NCBI GenBank assembly: GCA_900539655.1
Contig: UQCR01000125.1
Coordinates: 1 to 18,847 of the forward strand
Length of the DNA stretch: 18,847 nucleotides
Direction: 5' to 3'
Source of the DNA: an uncultured Robinsoniella sp.
Lineage (GTDB): Bacteria; Bacillota; Clostridia; Lachnospirales; Lachnospiraceae
The stretch's first letter is position 1; each line of letters opens with the position of its first letter. Under the pieces are notes generated by a model, which was given only the letters and a program-made list of their open reading frames with translations, made no database searches and had not been told where the DNA came from. The position numbers were made by a program, and so were the translations under genes. This document shows, piece by piece, positions 12,213-18,847 of the stretch.

Positions 12213-13987
12213 TCTATCTGGCGGTCTTCCGGCACCTTCAGTGCTTCTGCTATATCCTTGAAGATGACACTTAGTCCGTATGCTCCGGCATCCGGATATC
12301 CAAGGCTTCGCTCTCCCACTGTTCCGGCACGCCCCATTCTGGCTACGATTTTCTCGGTGGCTTTGACACCGTCTTCTGCAGCCTTGGCGGCCCTCATTAG
12401 GGTGGTGGGAATATCTTCTCCTGCTTTGGCGCACAGGCTCCAGGTATTTGCACAGGGGATTAAGGCATCCATCAGTGTTTTGTCGCCTATTTCAGCACCT
12501 CTTCCAAAAGACCGCTCTCCGGTTGCCTGAATACCTTTTACAGACGCCTGAAGCATTTGTGCAAATTCAGATATACTTAGCTGCGTTTTGTCGTCCGCAT
12601 ATTTGCCTGCTGCACGGAAAGCCGATCCCCAGATAGGTCCGGAGGCGCCACCGCAGTGTTCCATGATGACCAGTGAACATGCGCCCAGAAAATTCCCGAT
12701 GGTATCTGCGTGATGAGTCAGGATCTCATTCCATTCCCCTTTCAGTCTGCGGAATCCTTTGGCAATACTCATACCAAAATCTCCGTCCCCTGCATGGGAA
12801 TCCAGCTCACAGAAAGGAACTTCATTGCGGATTGCGGATTCGCACATACAATCCACCATGTAGATTATATTTTCCAAGCTGATGCAGTTATTGTGAATGA
12901 CAGCATATTCAGGATTTGTCTGGATCTGGTAAGTGGCTTTCAGACTGGTCTGTGAAGAGTCATCCACAGATGTATAAGGGACACTTTGCTGCCAGTCCGA
13001 AATGGTGAAAACCGGCGCACTGCAGGGGGCGGTCAGCAGGTCTTTTAACTCAGAATCCAGTTTCAAAATGGACAGGGATGCTCCCGCCATATCGATACTG
13101 GTCATATAACTTCCGACCAGGGTACGGGAAACCACCACCGGATGCTTAGCAAGTTCCTTATTAACAGAGTTATTCAGCAGATATAATTCCTGGGCAGGCG
13201 TGGCACCAAAACCATTTACCAGGAGGGCGATTTCCTGTCCGGGCTCGGGGTTAAGTTCATTAAGGAGGGCATCGATCATCTTCTTCGCAAGTGCATCGGC
13301 GGTAATAAGTTTTTCACGCTTAATACCGGGTTCTCCATGGATGCCCACGCCATATTCCATCTCATCATCGCCAAGGACAAAGGTTGGGGTTCCTTTGGCG
13401 GGAACCGTACAGGAGGTAAATGCAAAGCCTATGCTTTTTACATTGCTCACGGTCTTTTCAGCAAGACGTTTTACCTGTGCCAAATCCATGCCCCTTTCGG
13501 CTGCGGCACCTGCAATTTTATGTACAAATACGGTACCGGCAACACCTCTTCTGCCTACGGTATACAGACTGTCTTTTACCGCAATATCATCATCCACCTT
13601 TATATATTCAACTGTTAAGCCATCTTCTTGTGCCAGATAGGCTGCATTTTTAAAGTTCATCATATCGCCGCTGTAATTTTTAATAATCAGCAGGGTACCC
13701 TTCTCTCCTGCCGTTTCACGGATAGCCTGGTATACCTGAATCTGAGAGGGAGATGCAAACACGTCGCCGCATACGGCAGCATCCAGAAGCCCAGTCCCTA
13801 CAAATCCGGCATGTGCCGGTTCATGCCCGCTGCCGCCGCCGCTGATCAGGGTAACCTTCTCCTTATTTTGATTTCTTTTCTTAATGATCTTGTATTTTGG
13901 CAACAGCTCCAGTTCCGGATGGGCAAGAACAATGCCATTACACATCTCCATAACCACGTTTTGCGGACTATTTATTATTTTCTTCAT
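12209..13987 (-). CDS. dhaKL: Dihydroxyacetone kinase, ATP-dependent DhaK-DhaL fusion
   Basis: A 592-aa single-chain kinase that phosphorylates dihydroxyacetone to DHA phosphate with ATP, feeding glycolysis. The DhaK domain (about 1-325) has GGGSGHEP at 50-57 and the sugar-binding catalytic His217 in GVGIHGEPG, with the Asp of NYSGD (108). After a linker, the DhaL domain (about 365-590) carries the Mg-ATP loop LDSHAGDGDFG and GGASGPIWG. The fused form marks the ATP-dependent rather than the PEP-dependent (DhaM) type. The stop of gldA and the ATG overlap as ATGA; a frame from GTG at 13996 is open but the coupled ATG (13985-13987) is preferred. AGGTG lies 6 nt before it. The stop overlaps the promoter of DUF4180. 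It completes the oxidative glycerol route started by GldA. Confidence 0.96.
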   Translation of the reverse strand: MKKIINSPQNVVMEMCNGIVLAHPELELLPKYKIIKKRNQNKEKVTLISGGGSGHEPAHAGFVGTGLLDAAVCGDVFASPSQIQVYQAIRETAGEKGTLLIIKNYSGDMMNFKNAAYLAQEDGLTVEYIKVDDDIAVKDSLYTVGRRGVAGTVFVHKIAGAAAERGMDLAQVKRLAEKTVSNVKSIGFAFTSCTVPAKGTPTFVLGDDEMEYGVGIHGEPGIKREKLITADALAKKMIDALLNELNPEPGQEIALLVNGFGATPAQELYLLNNSVNKELAKHPVVVSRTLVGSYMTSIDMAGASLSILKLDSELKDLLTAPCSAPVFTISDWQQSVPYTSVDDSSQTSLKATYQIQTNPEYAVIHNNCISLENIIYMVDCMCESAIRNEVPFCELDSHAGDGDFGMSIAKGFRRLKGEWNEILTHHADTIGNFLGACSLVIMEHCGGASGPIWGSAFRAAGKYADDKTQLSISEFAQMLQASVKGIQATGERSFGRGAEIGDKTLMDALIPCANTWSLCAKAGEDIPTTLMRAAKAAEDGVKATEKIVARMGRAGTVGERSLGYPDAGAYGLSVIFKDIAEALKVPEDRQID

Positions 13988-15126
13988 TTGCAGCACCTGC
14001 TTTCCTCTTTGTAGTTTTTACCGATACGGTCTGCTGTCAGGATTGCAGCAGCTACTGATTCCGGCGTTACCGGGAAAGGCATGGAATGGATGGATTCTTC
14101 GGGAATACATGCTTTTTTTGCGGCTTCCATAAGTTCCTCCATCGTAAACTGATCTACCCCGATATCTTTAAGGCAGACCGGAAGCCCGACTTCAAGGCAA
14201 AAGTCCATTACTTCTTTTATTTCTTCTGAAGGAGCGTTTTCCAGGACTAACTGTGCCAGGGTTCCGAAGGCCACTTTTTCACCGTGGAAATATTTGTGGG
14301 TTCCTTCGAATATGGTAAGTCCGTCATGTATGGCATGAGCGCCTCCAAGTCCTGCACTTTCGAATCCGAGTCCGGATAAAAGGATATTTGTTTCAATAAT
14401 ATTTTCCAGTGCGGGTGTGACCTGGTTACATTCACAGGCAGTTTTGGCTTTTATGCCGTCTTTCATCAGGGTCTGGTAGCACAGTGCAGCCAGTGCCAGG
14501 GCAGTATTTGTTCCTCTGGCGGGACCGCAGCATCCTTCAAGAACGCCACAGGGAAGTCCGGCATTTACATTGGAATAAGAGGCAGCGGTTGCTCTTGCTT
14601 CAAAATAAGTAGAAAGGGCATCTCCCATACCGGATACCAGAAATCGGGCTGGTGCATTGGCAATAACCGTGGTGTCAATTAAAATGACGCTTGGGCTTTG
14701 CTTAAAATATGCGTAGTCATCAAAAGCGCCTTCAGGTGTGTACAGTACTGCTGAATGGCTGGTAGGGGCATCGGTTGCTGCAATGGTGGGTACGATGATC
14801 AGGGAGTCACCCTCAGCCACACATTTAGCGGTGTCAATAGCTTTTCCACCGCCAAGTCCAATGGTACAGTGGCAGCCTTTTTCTTTTGCCAGTTTCTGCA
14901 GGCGTGCTGCTTCCTGCCTGGAACATTCTCCTGTAAATCCGCTTTCTACAAAAGTAATCTGATATGCCTGTGCAGTTTTTTGTAATTTTTCCTTTACCCG
15001 GCTTACATCATCTGGATGTGCAATCAGTAATGCGGATGACCCAAATGTTTTTACAAAGTAACCCAGGTTTAGAATTTCATCTTCTCCCTGTACGTATTTC
15101 GTTGGACATATAAAAGCTTTTCTCAT
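13984..15126 (-). CDS. gldA: Glycerol dehydrogenase (iron-containing ADH family, probably Zn-dependent)
   Basis: A 380-aa NAD+-linked enzyme that oxidises glycerol to dihydroxyacetone. The N-terminal Rossmann-like half has GLGGGKAIDTAK (90-101) and the PTIAATDAPTS substrate/NAD loop (113-123). Metal ligands are Asp169 (GMGDALSTYFEA), His264 (GAHAIHDG) and His281 (YFHGEKVAFG), spaced as in E. coli GldA. It is slightly longer than usual because of a Cys-rich stretch (GLPCGVLEGCCGPARG, about 190-205) where most relatives have a short GG turn. AGGAGG lies 9 nt before the ATG. It is first gene of a coupled pair with dhaKL. An upstream -10 (TATACA, 15180-15185 on the minus strand) lacks a good -35, as expected of an activator-dependent promoter. 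Confidence 0.95.
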   Translation of the reverse strand: MRKAFICPTKYVQGEDEILNLGYFVKTFGSSALLIAHPDDVSRVKEKLQKTAQAYQITFVESGFTGECSRQEAARLQKLAKEKGCHCTIGLGGGKAIDTAKCVAEGDSLIIVPTIAATDAPTSHSAVLYTPEGAFDDYAYFKQSPSVILIDTTVIANAPARFLVSGMGDALSTYFEARATAASYSNVNAGLPCGVLEGCCGPARGTNTALALAALCYQTLMKDGIKAKTACECNQVTPALENIIETNILLSGLGFESAGLGGAHAIHDGLTIFEGTHKYFHGEKVAFGTLAQLVLENAPSEEIKEVMDFCLEVGLPVCLKDIGVDQFTMEELMEAAKKACIPEESIHSMPFPVTPESVAAAILTADRIGKNYKEESRCCK

Positions 15127-15268
15127 ATATAAAGACCTCCTGCTGTATTTGATGCCTTTATTTTAGCAGGAAAGCCTTTTGTATACAGTGAGGATTGATG
15201 ACCGGAAATGACGATATAAAATCGTAATTATTTGTCATCTGAATCCGGAATGGTAATTTCATGCTGTG

Positions 15269-15296
15269 GATTCTGTTTGAAAGATTCTGCTTGAAA
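15269..15296. promoter_or_regulatory. Tandem 14-bp repeat between gldA and the GIY-YIG gene
   Basis: GATTCTGTTTGAAA (15269-15282) is followed without gap by GATTCTGCTTGAAA (15283-15296). It ends 2 bp before the -35 of the plus-strand promoter and lies about 85 bp upstream of the putative gldA -10. AraC-type activators bind direct repeats, so this is a candidate PocR-AraC site. Confidence 0.5.
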
Positions 15297-15298
15297 AT

Positions 15299-15327
15299 TT
15301 GACGCAGAGTAAAATCTATATTATGAT
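15299..15327 (+). promoter_or_regulatory. Promoter of the GIY-YIG gene
   Basis: TTGACG (15299-15304) and TATGAT (15322-15327) are 17 bp apart, about 50 bp before the start codon. Confidence 0.75.
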
Positions 15328-15375
15328 AATGAAAAGCGGTATAAACCAAGGATAAAGCGGAGGCATAAAGAGCCT

Positions 15376-16335
15376 ATGACAGAACAGGTGAAAGAGAAAT
15401 TAGAACATCTTCCGGATGCTCCGGGAGTCTATAAAATGCTGGATGGAAAAGGTGAAATAATCTATATCGGAAAGAGTAAATGCCTGAAGAAACGGGTAAA
15501 ATCTTATTTTGTAGAGTCTCCGAAATGGGATAAGGTATATCGGATGGCACCATTTATTAAAGATATTGATTATGTAGTTACGGACACCCACCTGGAAGCT
15601 ATGCTTTTAGAATGTGAACTTATTAAACAGATACGTCCTTACTTTAATGTATTGATGAAATACGATGACCGCTATGTTTACCTGAAGATTGGCAGGGAAT
15701 ATCCGGATAAACTGTTATCTGTTGCAGGCCACAGGGAAGATAACTGTTTTGGGCCATTTCGCAGCAGGAGCACCTTACTGGAGATTATTGATTTTATGAA
15801 AAATATATATCCGGTTGAAAAAATAAAGAGAACATACCACCTTACCTATCATATCTTTCCAAAGCCGCTCACCAGGGAGAACTGGGTGGATACACAGCAG
15901 GCATTATTGGGATTCTGTATGAAGGAATCTATAAGGAATCAGTTTTTAAGAGAGGCAGAAAAGAAAATGGGCAAGGCTGCGCAGGCAGAAAAGTATGAAA
16001 CGGCAGTATTCTACCGGGATCTTATCCAGTATTTGAAATATCTGAAAAAAGGAATTGATTCTTATGATCATTGGATGAAGTGCCATGTCCTGCTGAATCT
16101 GGAAACAGATGGCGGAAGAAAACTGTTCTATATTGTAAAAGGCCGTGTGATACATAAAAAAGCAATTTTGCAGGCTGAGCCTTCGGTAAAGGAGGAATTC
16201 AGAAAGGAAAGCCAGGAACTATTATTACAGCTTACTGATAATCTGGATCATAAGGGGAATATAGATTACTGTGATATCATCTATGGTGAAATGCGGGGAC
16301 AGCCTTCAGAAAAAATAGAGATTGAGTTTTTGTAA
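15376..16335 (+). CDS. UvrC-N-like GIY-YIG nuclease (Cho-like)
   Basis: A 319-aa protein resembling the N-terminal half of excinuclease UvrC. The GIY-YIG domain (about 10-92) has GVYKM (17-21), YIGKSKCLKKRVKSYF with YIG at 30-32 and Arg40, and EAMLLECELIKQIRPYFN with Glu79 and Asn91, all key residues of the catalytic fold. A UVR-like helical hairpin follows (about 195-232, QAEKYETAVFYRDLIQYLKY). The RNase H-like 5'-nuclease domain and the helix-hairpin-helix of UvrC are absent, so only the 3' incision would be expected, as in E. coli Cho. GGAGG lies about 12 nt before the ATG. It has its own promoter and terminator. No LexA box is visible upstream. Confidence 0.88.
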   Translation: MTEQVKEKLEHLPDAPGVYKMLDGKGEIIYIGKSKCLKKRVKSYFVESPKWDKVYRMAPFIKDIDYVVTDTHLEAMLLECELIKQIRPYFNVLMKYDDRYVYLKIGREYPDKLLSVAGHREDNCFGPFRSRSTLLEIIDFMKNIYPVEKIKRTYHLTYHIFPKPLTRENWVDTQQALLGFCMKESIRNQFLREAEKKMGKAAQAEKYETAVFYRDLIQYLKYLKKGIDSYDHWMKCHVLLNLETDGGRKLFYIVKGRVIHKKAILQAEPSVKEEFRKESQELLLQLTDNLDHKGNIDYCDIIYGEMRGQPSEKIEIEFL

Positions 16336-16336
16336 A

Positions 16337-16372
16337 AAGATGCAATCAACAGCATTTCGTTGATTGCATCTT
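16337..16372. terminator. Bidirectional terminator between convergent genes
   Basis: AAGATGCAATCAAC (16337-16350) pairs perfectly with 16359-16372 around an 8-nt loop. A tract of A precedes and TTATA follows. It serves the GIY-YIG gene (+) and the HTH-desulfoferrodoxin gene (-), whose stops are 53 bp apart. Confidence 0.8.
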
Positions 16373-16388
16373 ATATGCGTCAGCCGGG

Positions 16389-16967
16389 CTACAGAGCATA
16401 TAGGCCATGCTTGCTGCAGCAGATGTAGAATTTACCACTCCTTATTTTGGGAATGCGAAGTTCGGCATTTTGTTCGGGATATAATTTGATTAATTGCAGT
16501 CTGTCACAGGTGACATAGGCGGCAAAGGTAAGGTAGTGCTCCCTTGTCATAGGATGGTCTACGGTGATATAAGATTCATCTTCTATGTCTGCTGCCGTAA
16601 TGATGTGGTGCTCATCGGCTGCTTTTTCTACCAGTGGTTCTAATTTCCTGCCGCAGCAGGACAGTTCTGCTTTAGCCGTACTTGTGAGAACATTTCCACA
16701 AGTCGGGCACAGATAAAACTTCACTCTTTTCATATTTCCTCCGTCTGTATGGTTTGGGTCTAAATCGCCCTGTAATATTTTTTCAATATTGACCCCTAAT
16801 ATATGGGACAATTCACTAAGCAGTGATACATCGGGACATCCAAGCCCTCTCTCCCATTTGGAGATGGTCTTGTCACTGATATTCATCGCATCTGCAATCT
16901 CTTTTTGCGTCATATTTTTGTCTTTTCTAAGTTCTGATATCAGCAGTCCTACTTTGTTACAATCCAT
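16389..16967 (-). CDS. XRE-type HTH regulator fused to a desulfoferrodoxin (superoxide reductase-like) domain
   Basis: A 192-aa protein from the ATG at 16965-16967 (AGGAGG 8 nt upstream; the longer open frame has no such site). Residues 4-65 are an XRE HTH (ISELRKDKNMTQKEIADAMN, ISDKTISKWERGLGCPD). After a linker the C-terminal part carries both iron sites of desulfoferrodoxin: a desulforedoxin-like Cys4 set (Cys87, Cys90, Cys104, Cys105; CPTC then CC), and the superoxide reductase centre II pattern, His120 or His121, His138 and His144 (HPMTREH), Cys184 and His187 (CSKHGL). Spacings of HPM-x3-H and C-x2-H match the enzymes. The catalytic Lys of the E-K-H motif is replaced (DEHH), so sensing rather than catalysis is plausible. 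It lies 49 bp after the 265-aa gene on the same strand. Function as an iron/superoxide-responsive regulator is inferred. Confidence 0.85.
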   Translation of the reverse strand: MDCNKVGLLISELRKDKNMTQKEIADAMNISDKTISKWERGLGCPDVSLLSELSHILGVNIEKILQGDLDPNHTDGGNMKRVKFYLCPTCGNVLTSTAKAELSCCGRKLEPLVEKAADEHHIITAADIEDESYITVDHPMTREHYLTFAAYVTCDRLQLIKLYPEQNAELRIPKIRSGKFYICCSKHGLYAL

Positions 16968-17016
16968 TTTATTCACCTCCTGTAGCCAGCATAAGCCATT
17001 AACTAAAATTTTGCAA

Positions 17017-17814
17017 TCAACGCTCCGTAGAGTAGGTGTACAATTTCCCGGCTTTTCCTGTTCGATTAACAACTTCTAAGTAATACAAAACGTTTAATGC
17101 CAGTTGTGCTTTGGAAAGAGAGAGCTTAGACGCCGATTTAAAATCTTTGGATGTAAAATCAGGTTTCAGTCCCGGGGGAATCAGTTTGTAATAATCTTTG
17201 TGGCTGTCAATAAAGATTTCATCCGTTAAAGCAATGGGGATGCGTTCGCAGCGGGAAGATCCTTTTTTCTTATCCCTGCTCCATCCGTCCAGATAGCGGT
17301 ATTCTTCGATCTCCACCATGGCAATGCTTAACTTGATTCTGGGATTTTTAAGGAGTTCTTTAATCCGGTACAGCTCGTGGAATATATCATAATAACTGCC
17401 ACGTCTGGGACTTTTTCTGGGTGGGGATATCTCTCCTGTTGTTTTATCTACCCACAGAAGCCATTTGGTGCTGGCGATTGGGTAAACAATACGCACGTCA
17501 CAGACCTTGGTGAACACCTTAAGCTTACTCCTTAGCTTGTTAAAATTCTGGGTCTGTATTTCAATAATCTCCCGTTCGGACATAATGTCCGCTACATAAG
17601 ACTCCACCCGTACTTCCTGGTGTTCTATCCGGGGTTCATAATATTCTTTTAACACGGCATGGAGCGTCTTTTCTGACAGTGTTCCGATGCCGTTTGAATT
17701 TTTACTGCCATATCTAATTTTTTCACAGGCATTTAGAAAGCGCATTTGTTTCATTTCCAGGTTATCCATAATCTTATTATCTGTCCTTGTCCTTAAAGTA
17801 TCTGATTTCTGCAT
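17017..17814 (-). CDS. Unrecognised protein, possible PD-(D/E)XK-like nuclease with C-terminal winged helix
   Basis: A 265-aa soluble protein with no family I can name. Residues 55-110 contain an acidic helix (LKEYYEPRIEHQEVRV), then ESYVADIMSEREIIEIQTQN, which has the D-x8-E-x-Q layout (Asp76, Glu85, Gln87, Lys93) of PD-(D/E)XK folds in which Gln replaces Lys. A basic segment (PPRKSPRRGS, 131-140) follows. The last ~50 residues (FTSKDFKSASKLSLSKAQLA, then LNVLYYLEVVNRTGKAGKLY) look like a winged helix. Start choice is uncertain: ATG at 17814 has only a weak site, whereas Met16 (17767-17769) has AAGGACAG about 8 nt upstream. It probably shares a transcript with the HTH-desulfoferrodoxin gene downstream. 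The nuclease reading is tentative. Confidence 0.6.
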   Translation of the reverse strand: MQKSDTLRTRTDNKIMDNLEMKQMRFLNACEKIRYGSKNSNGIGTLSEKTLHAVLKEYYEPRIEHQEVRVESYVADIMSEREIIEIQTQNFNKLRSKLKVFTKVCDVRIVYPIASTKWLLWVDKTTGEISPPRKSPRRGSYYDIFHELYRIKELLKNPRIKLSIAMVEIEEYRYLDGWSRDKKKGSSRCERIPIALTDEIFIDSHKDYYKLIPPGLKPDFTSKDFKSASKLSLSKAQLALNVLYYLEVVNRTGKAGKLYTYSTER

Positions 17815-18080
17815 CTTTGTATATCCCGTTTCCGGTCTACCCTATAAGCATACAACGGTGCAGCGGGTATTGTAAATAGAAAATTAAACAGAATACAGAG
17901 TTGAAAATAAAAAATGGAAACAATTTAATAATCTGAAAAGATTTCAAAAAGCTAATAAAATGGAAAAATAAAAAGATAAAAAAGATTTCAAAAAAGATGT
18001 CACAACCTGCAGGCAGAGTTGTCTAATTAAGTGTAACGTATAAAAAAGCATATTTTATGCAATGATCAAGGAGGAAAAAA
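17815..18080. other. A-rich intergenic region with short direct repeats
   Basis: This divergent gap is A-rich on the plus strand. AAAAGATTTCAAAAA occurs at 17936-17950 and 17980-17994, 44 bp apart, and AAAATGGAAA at 17911-17920 and 17957-17966. GCATA/TATGC forms a tiny hairpin just before the DUF2461 ribosome binding site. No clear promoter pair was found. The phased A-tracts may bend the DNA. Confidence 0.6.
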
Positions 18081-18764
18081 ATGAACAATCAGGTAATTTT
18101 AGAGTTTTTAACACTGCTGCAGGAGAATAATTCATTAGAGTGGATGCAGGAAAATAAGAAATTGTATCAGGAAGCAAAAGGTGAATTTGAGAGTTTAATC
18201 GGGGAATTAATCGTGAGGATTTCGGCATATGATGATTCTGTTGCATGGTTAAGTGCAAAAGACCTGGTATTTCGATTAAACCGGGATACCCGTTTCAGTA
18301 AGGATAAATCCCCTTATAACCCTTCTTTTCGGGCACATATTTCATCTGCGGGGCGTCTTCCCATACCGGCCGGCTATTTTATATGCATTAAGCCAGGAGA
18401 ATCTTTACTTGGCGGAGGCGTCTTTGCTACACAATTTACGGATGCCACAAGTATGGTACGGGACTACCTGACGGGTCACGGAGATGCATTTATGGATATT
18501 ATCAACTGTCCGGATTTCCAGGAGAATTTCATGGTACTTGGAGAAAAGCTTAAAAATGTTCCAAGGGGTTATGACAAGGAACATCCCCTTGCTGAATTCC
18601 TGAAACATAAATCGTGGGATTTGGAATATGCCATCAGCGATGCACAGTTTGCAGATGTGGACGGATTTTTAGATTTGTCCGTGGATATTTTCCATAAAAT
18701 GAAGCCGTTTAATGATTTTCTGAATCGTGCACTGTCGGAATTTACAATGCCTCAAAGGCCGTAA
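18081..18764 (+). CDS. DUF2461 (TIGR02453 family) protein
   Basis: A 227-aa protein of the DUF2461 family, of unknown biochemical function and widespread in bacteria and fungi. The family signature is clear: FRLNRDTRFSKDKSPYNPSF (64-83), YFICIKPGESLLGGGVF (99-115) and, near the C-terminus, a conserved hydrophobic helix with VDIFHKMKPFNDFLNRAL. CAAGGAGG lies 6 nt before the ATG. It is divergent from the 265-aa gene and is the last gene in the window; no terminator is visible in the 83 bases that follow. Confidence 0.93.
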   Translation: MNNQVILEFLTLLQENNSLEWMQENKKLYQEAKGEFESLIGELIVRISAYDDSVAWLSAKDLVFRLNRDTRFSKDKSPYNPSFRAHISSAGRLPIPAGYFICIKPGESLLGGGVFATQFTDATSMVRDYLTGHGDAFMDIINCPDFQENFMVLGEKLKNVPRGYDKEHPLAEFLKHKSWDLEYAISDAQFADVDGFLDLSVDIFHKMKPFNDFLNRALSEFTMPQRP

Positions 18765-18847
18765 CTGGTAAATAAATGTAAAAATGTCCCTGGCTAGCGT
18801 AAAATTTTTGTAGGATATAAGAAAAATAAGAGAACACCAACTTTGTG

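Noticed and set aside
13200..13640. 146-codon plus-strand frame
   Set aside because: Antisense shadow of the strongly supported dhaKL coding region.
15376..16335. Complete UvrC excinuclease
   Set aside because: The RNase H-like and HhH domains of UvrC are absent and the frame ends at a clean terminator.
1..18847. rRNA, tRNA or riboswitch genes
   Set aside because: I found no tRNA-like cloverleaf, rRNA segment or familiar riboswitch core by reading both strands; a covariance search could still find a minor RNA.

Overview
The window looks like a chromosomal segment of a low-GC Firmicute, most likely a gut Lachnospiraceae (Blautia/Clostridium-like) strain. The reasons are AT-rich intergenic DNA, strong AGGAGG ribosome binding sites, a Gram-positive LexA with GAAC-N4-GTTC boxes, a PocR/AraC plus glycerol dehydrogenase locus, and relics of an IS30-type element. 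This assignment is inference; there is no rRNA or tRNA to anchor it.

Layout. 1-550: a frameshifted membrane-protein tail and a long hairpin. 547-1774: an SOS locus with lexA (-) facing a YneA-like TM+LysM protein (+); the gap holds a consensus promoter and one perfect plus several near-perfect LexA boxes. 1973-2509: a BltD/PaiA-like polyamine GNAT acetyltransferase. 2510-3478: about 970 bp of very AT-rich DNA without a gene, but with two further perfect LexA-type palindromes and a 14-bp perfect inverted repeat. 3479-5997 (-): DUF2975, small XRE regulator, DUF4153/DUF4173 membrane protein and HxlR regulator, with a consensus promoter in front of the first gene. 6120-7040: a scar of degenerate ~20-bp repeats, an IS30 transposase C-terminus, other short repeats and hairpins. 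7044-8799 (-): a GC-richer MarR-MATE efflux cassette whose promoter is covered by a perfect 19-bp inverted repeat; an exact 24-bp repeat lies on both sides of the cassette. 8926-9636 (-): a DUF421 membrane protein.

9883-15126 (-) is a glycerol / dihydroxyacetone region. gldA and a DhaK-DhaL fusion overlap by ATGA. DUF4180 follows with its own promoter and a strong terminator. A second MarR and a PocR-AraC activator come next. The pathway read from this is glycerol to dihydroxyacetone (GldA), then DHA phosphate (DhaKL), probably controlled by the PocR and MarR regulators.

15376-18764: a UvrC-N/Cho-like GIY-YIG nuclease (+); a putative redox regulator in which an XRE DNA-binding domain is joined to a complete-looking desulfoferrodoxin (superoxide reductase) iron-binding module (-); an unrecognised 265-aa protein with a possible PD-(D/E)XK-like core just upstream of it; and a DUF2461 protein (+).

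The most unusual items are the HTH-desulfoferrodoxin fusion and its nuclease-like neighbour, the orphan LexA-type palindromes in gene-free DNA, and the MarR-MATE cassette bounded by IS-derived repeats. Several starts were moved downstream from the longest reading frame because a good ribosome binding site sits in front of an internal ATG.
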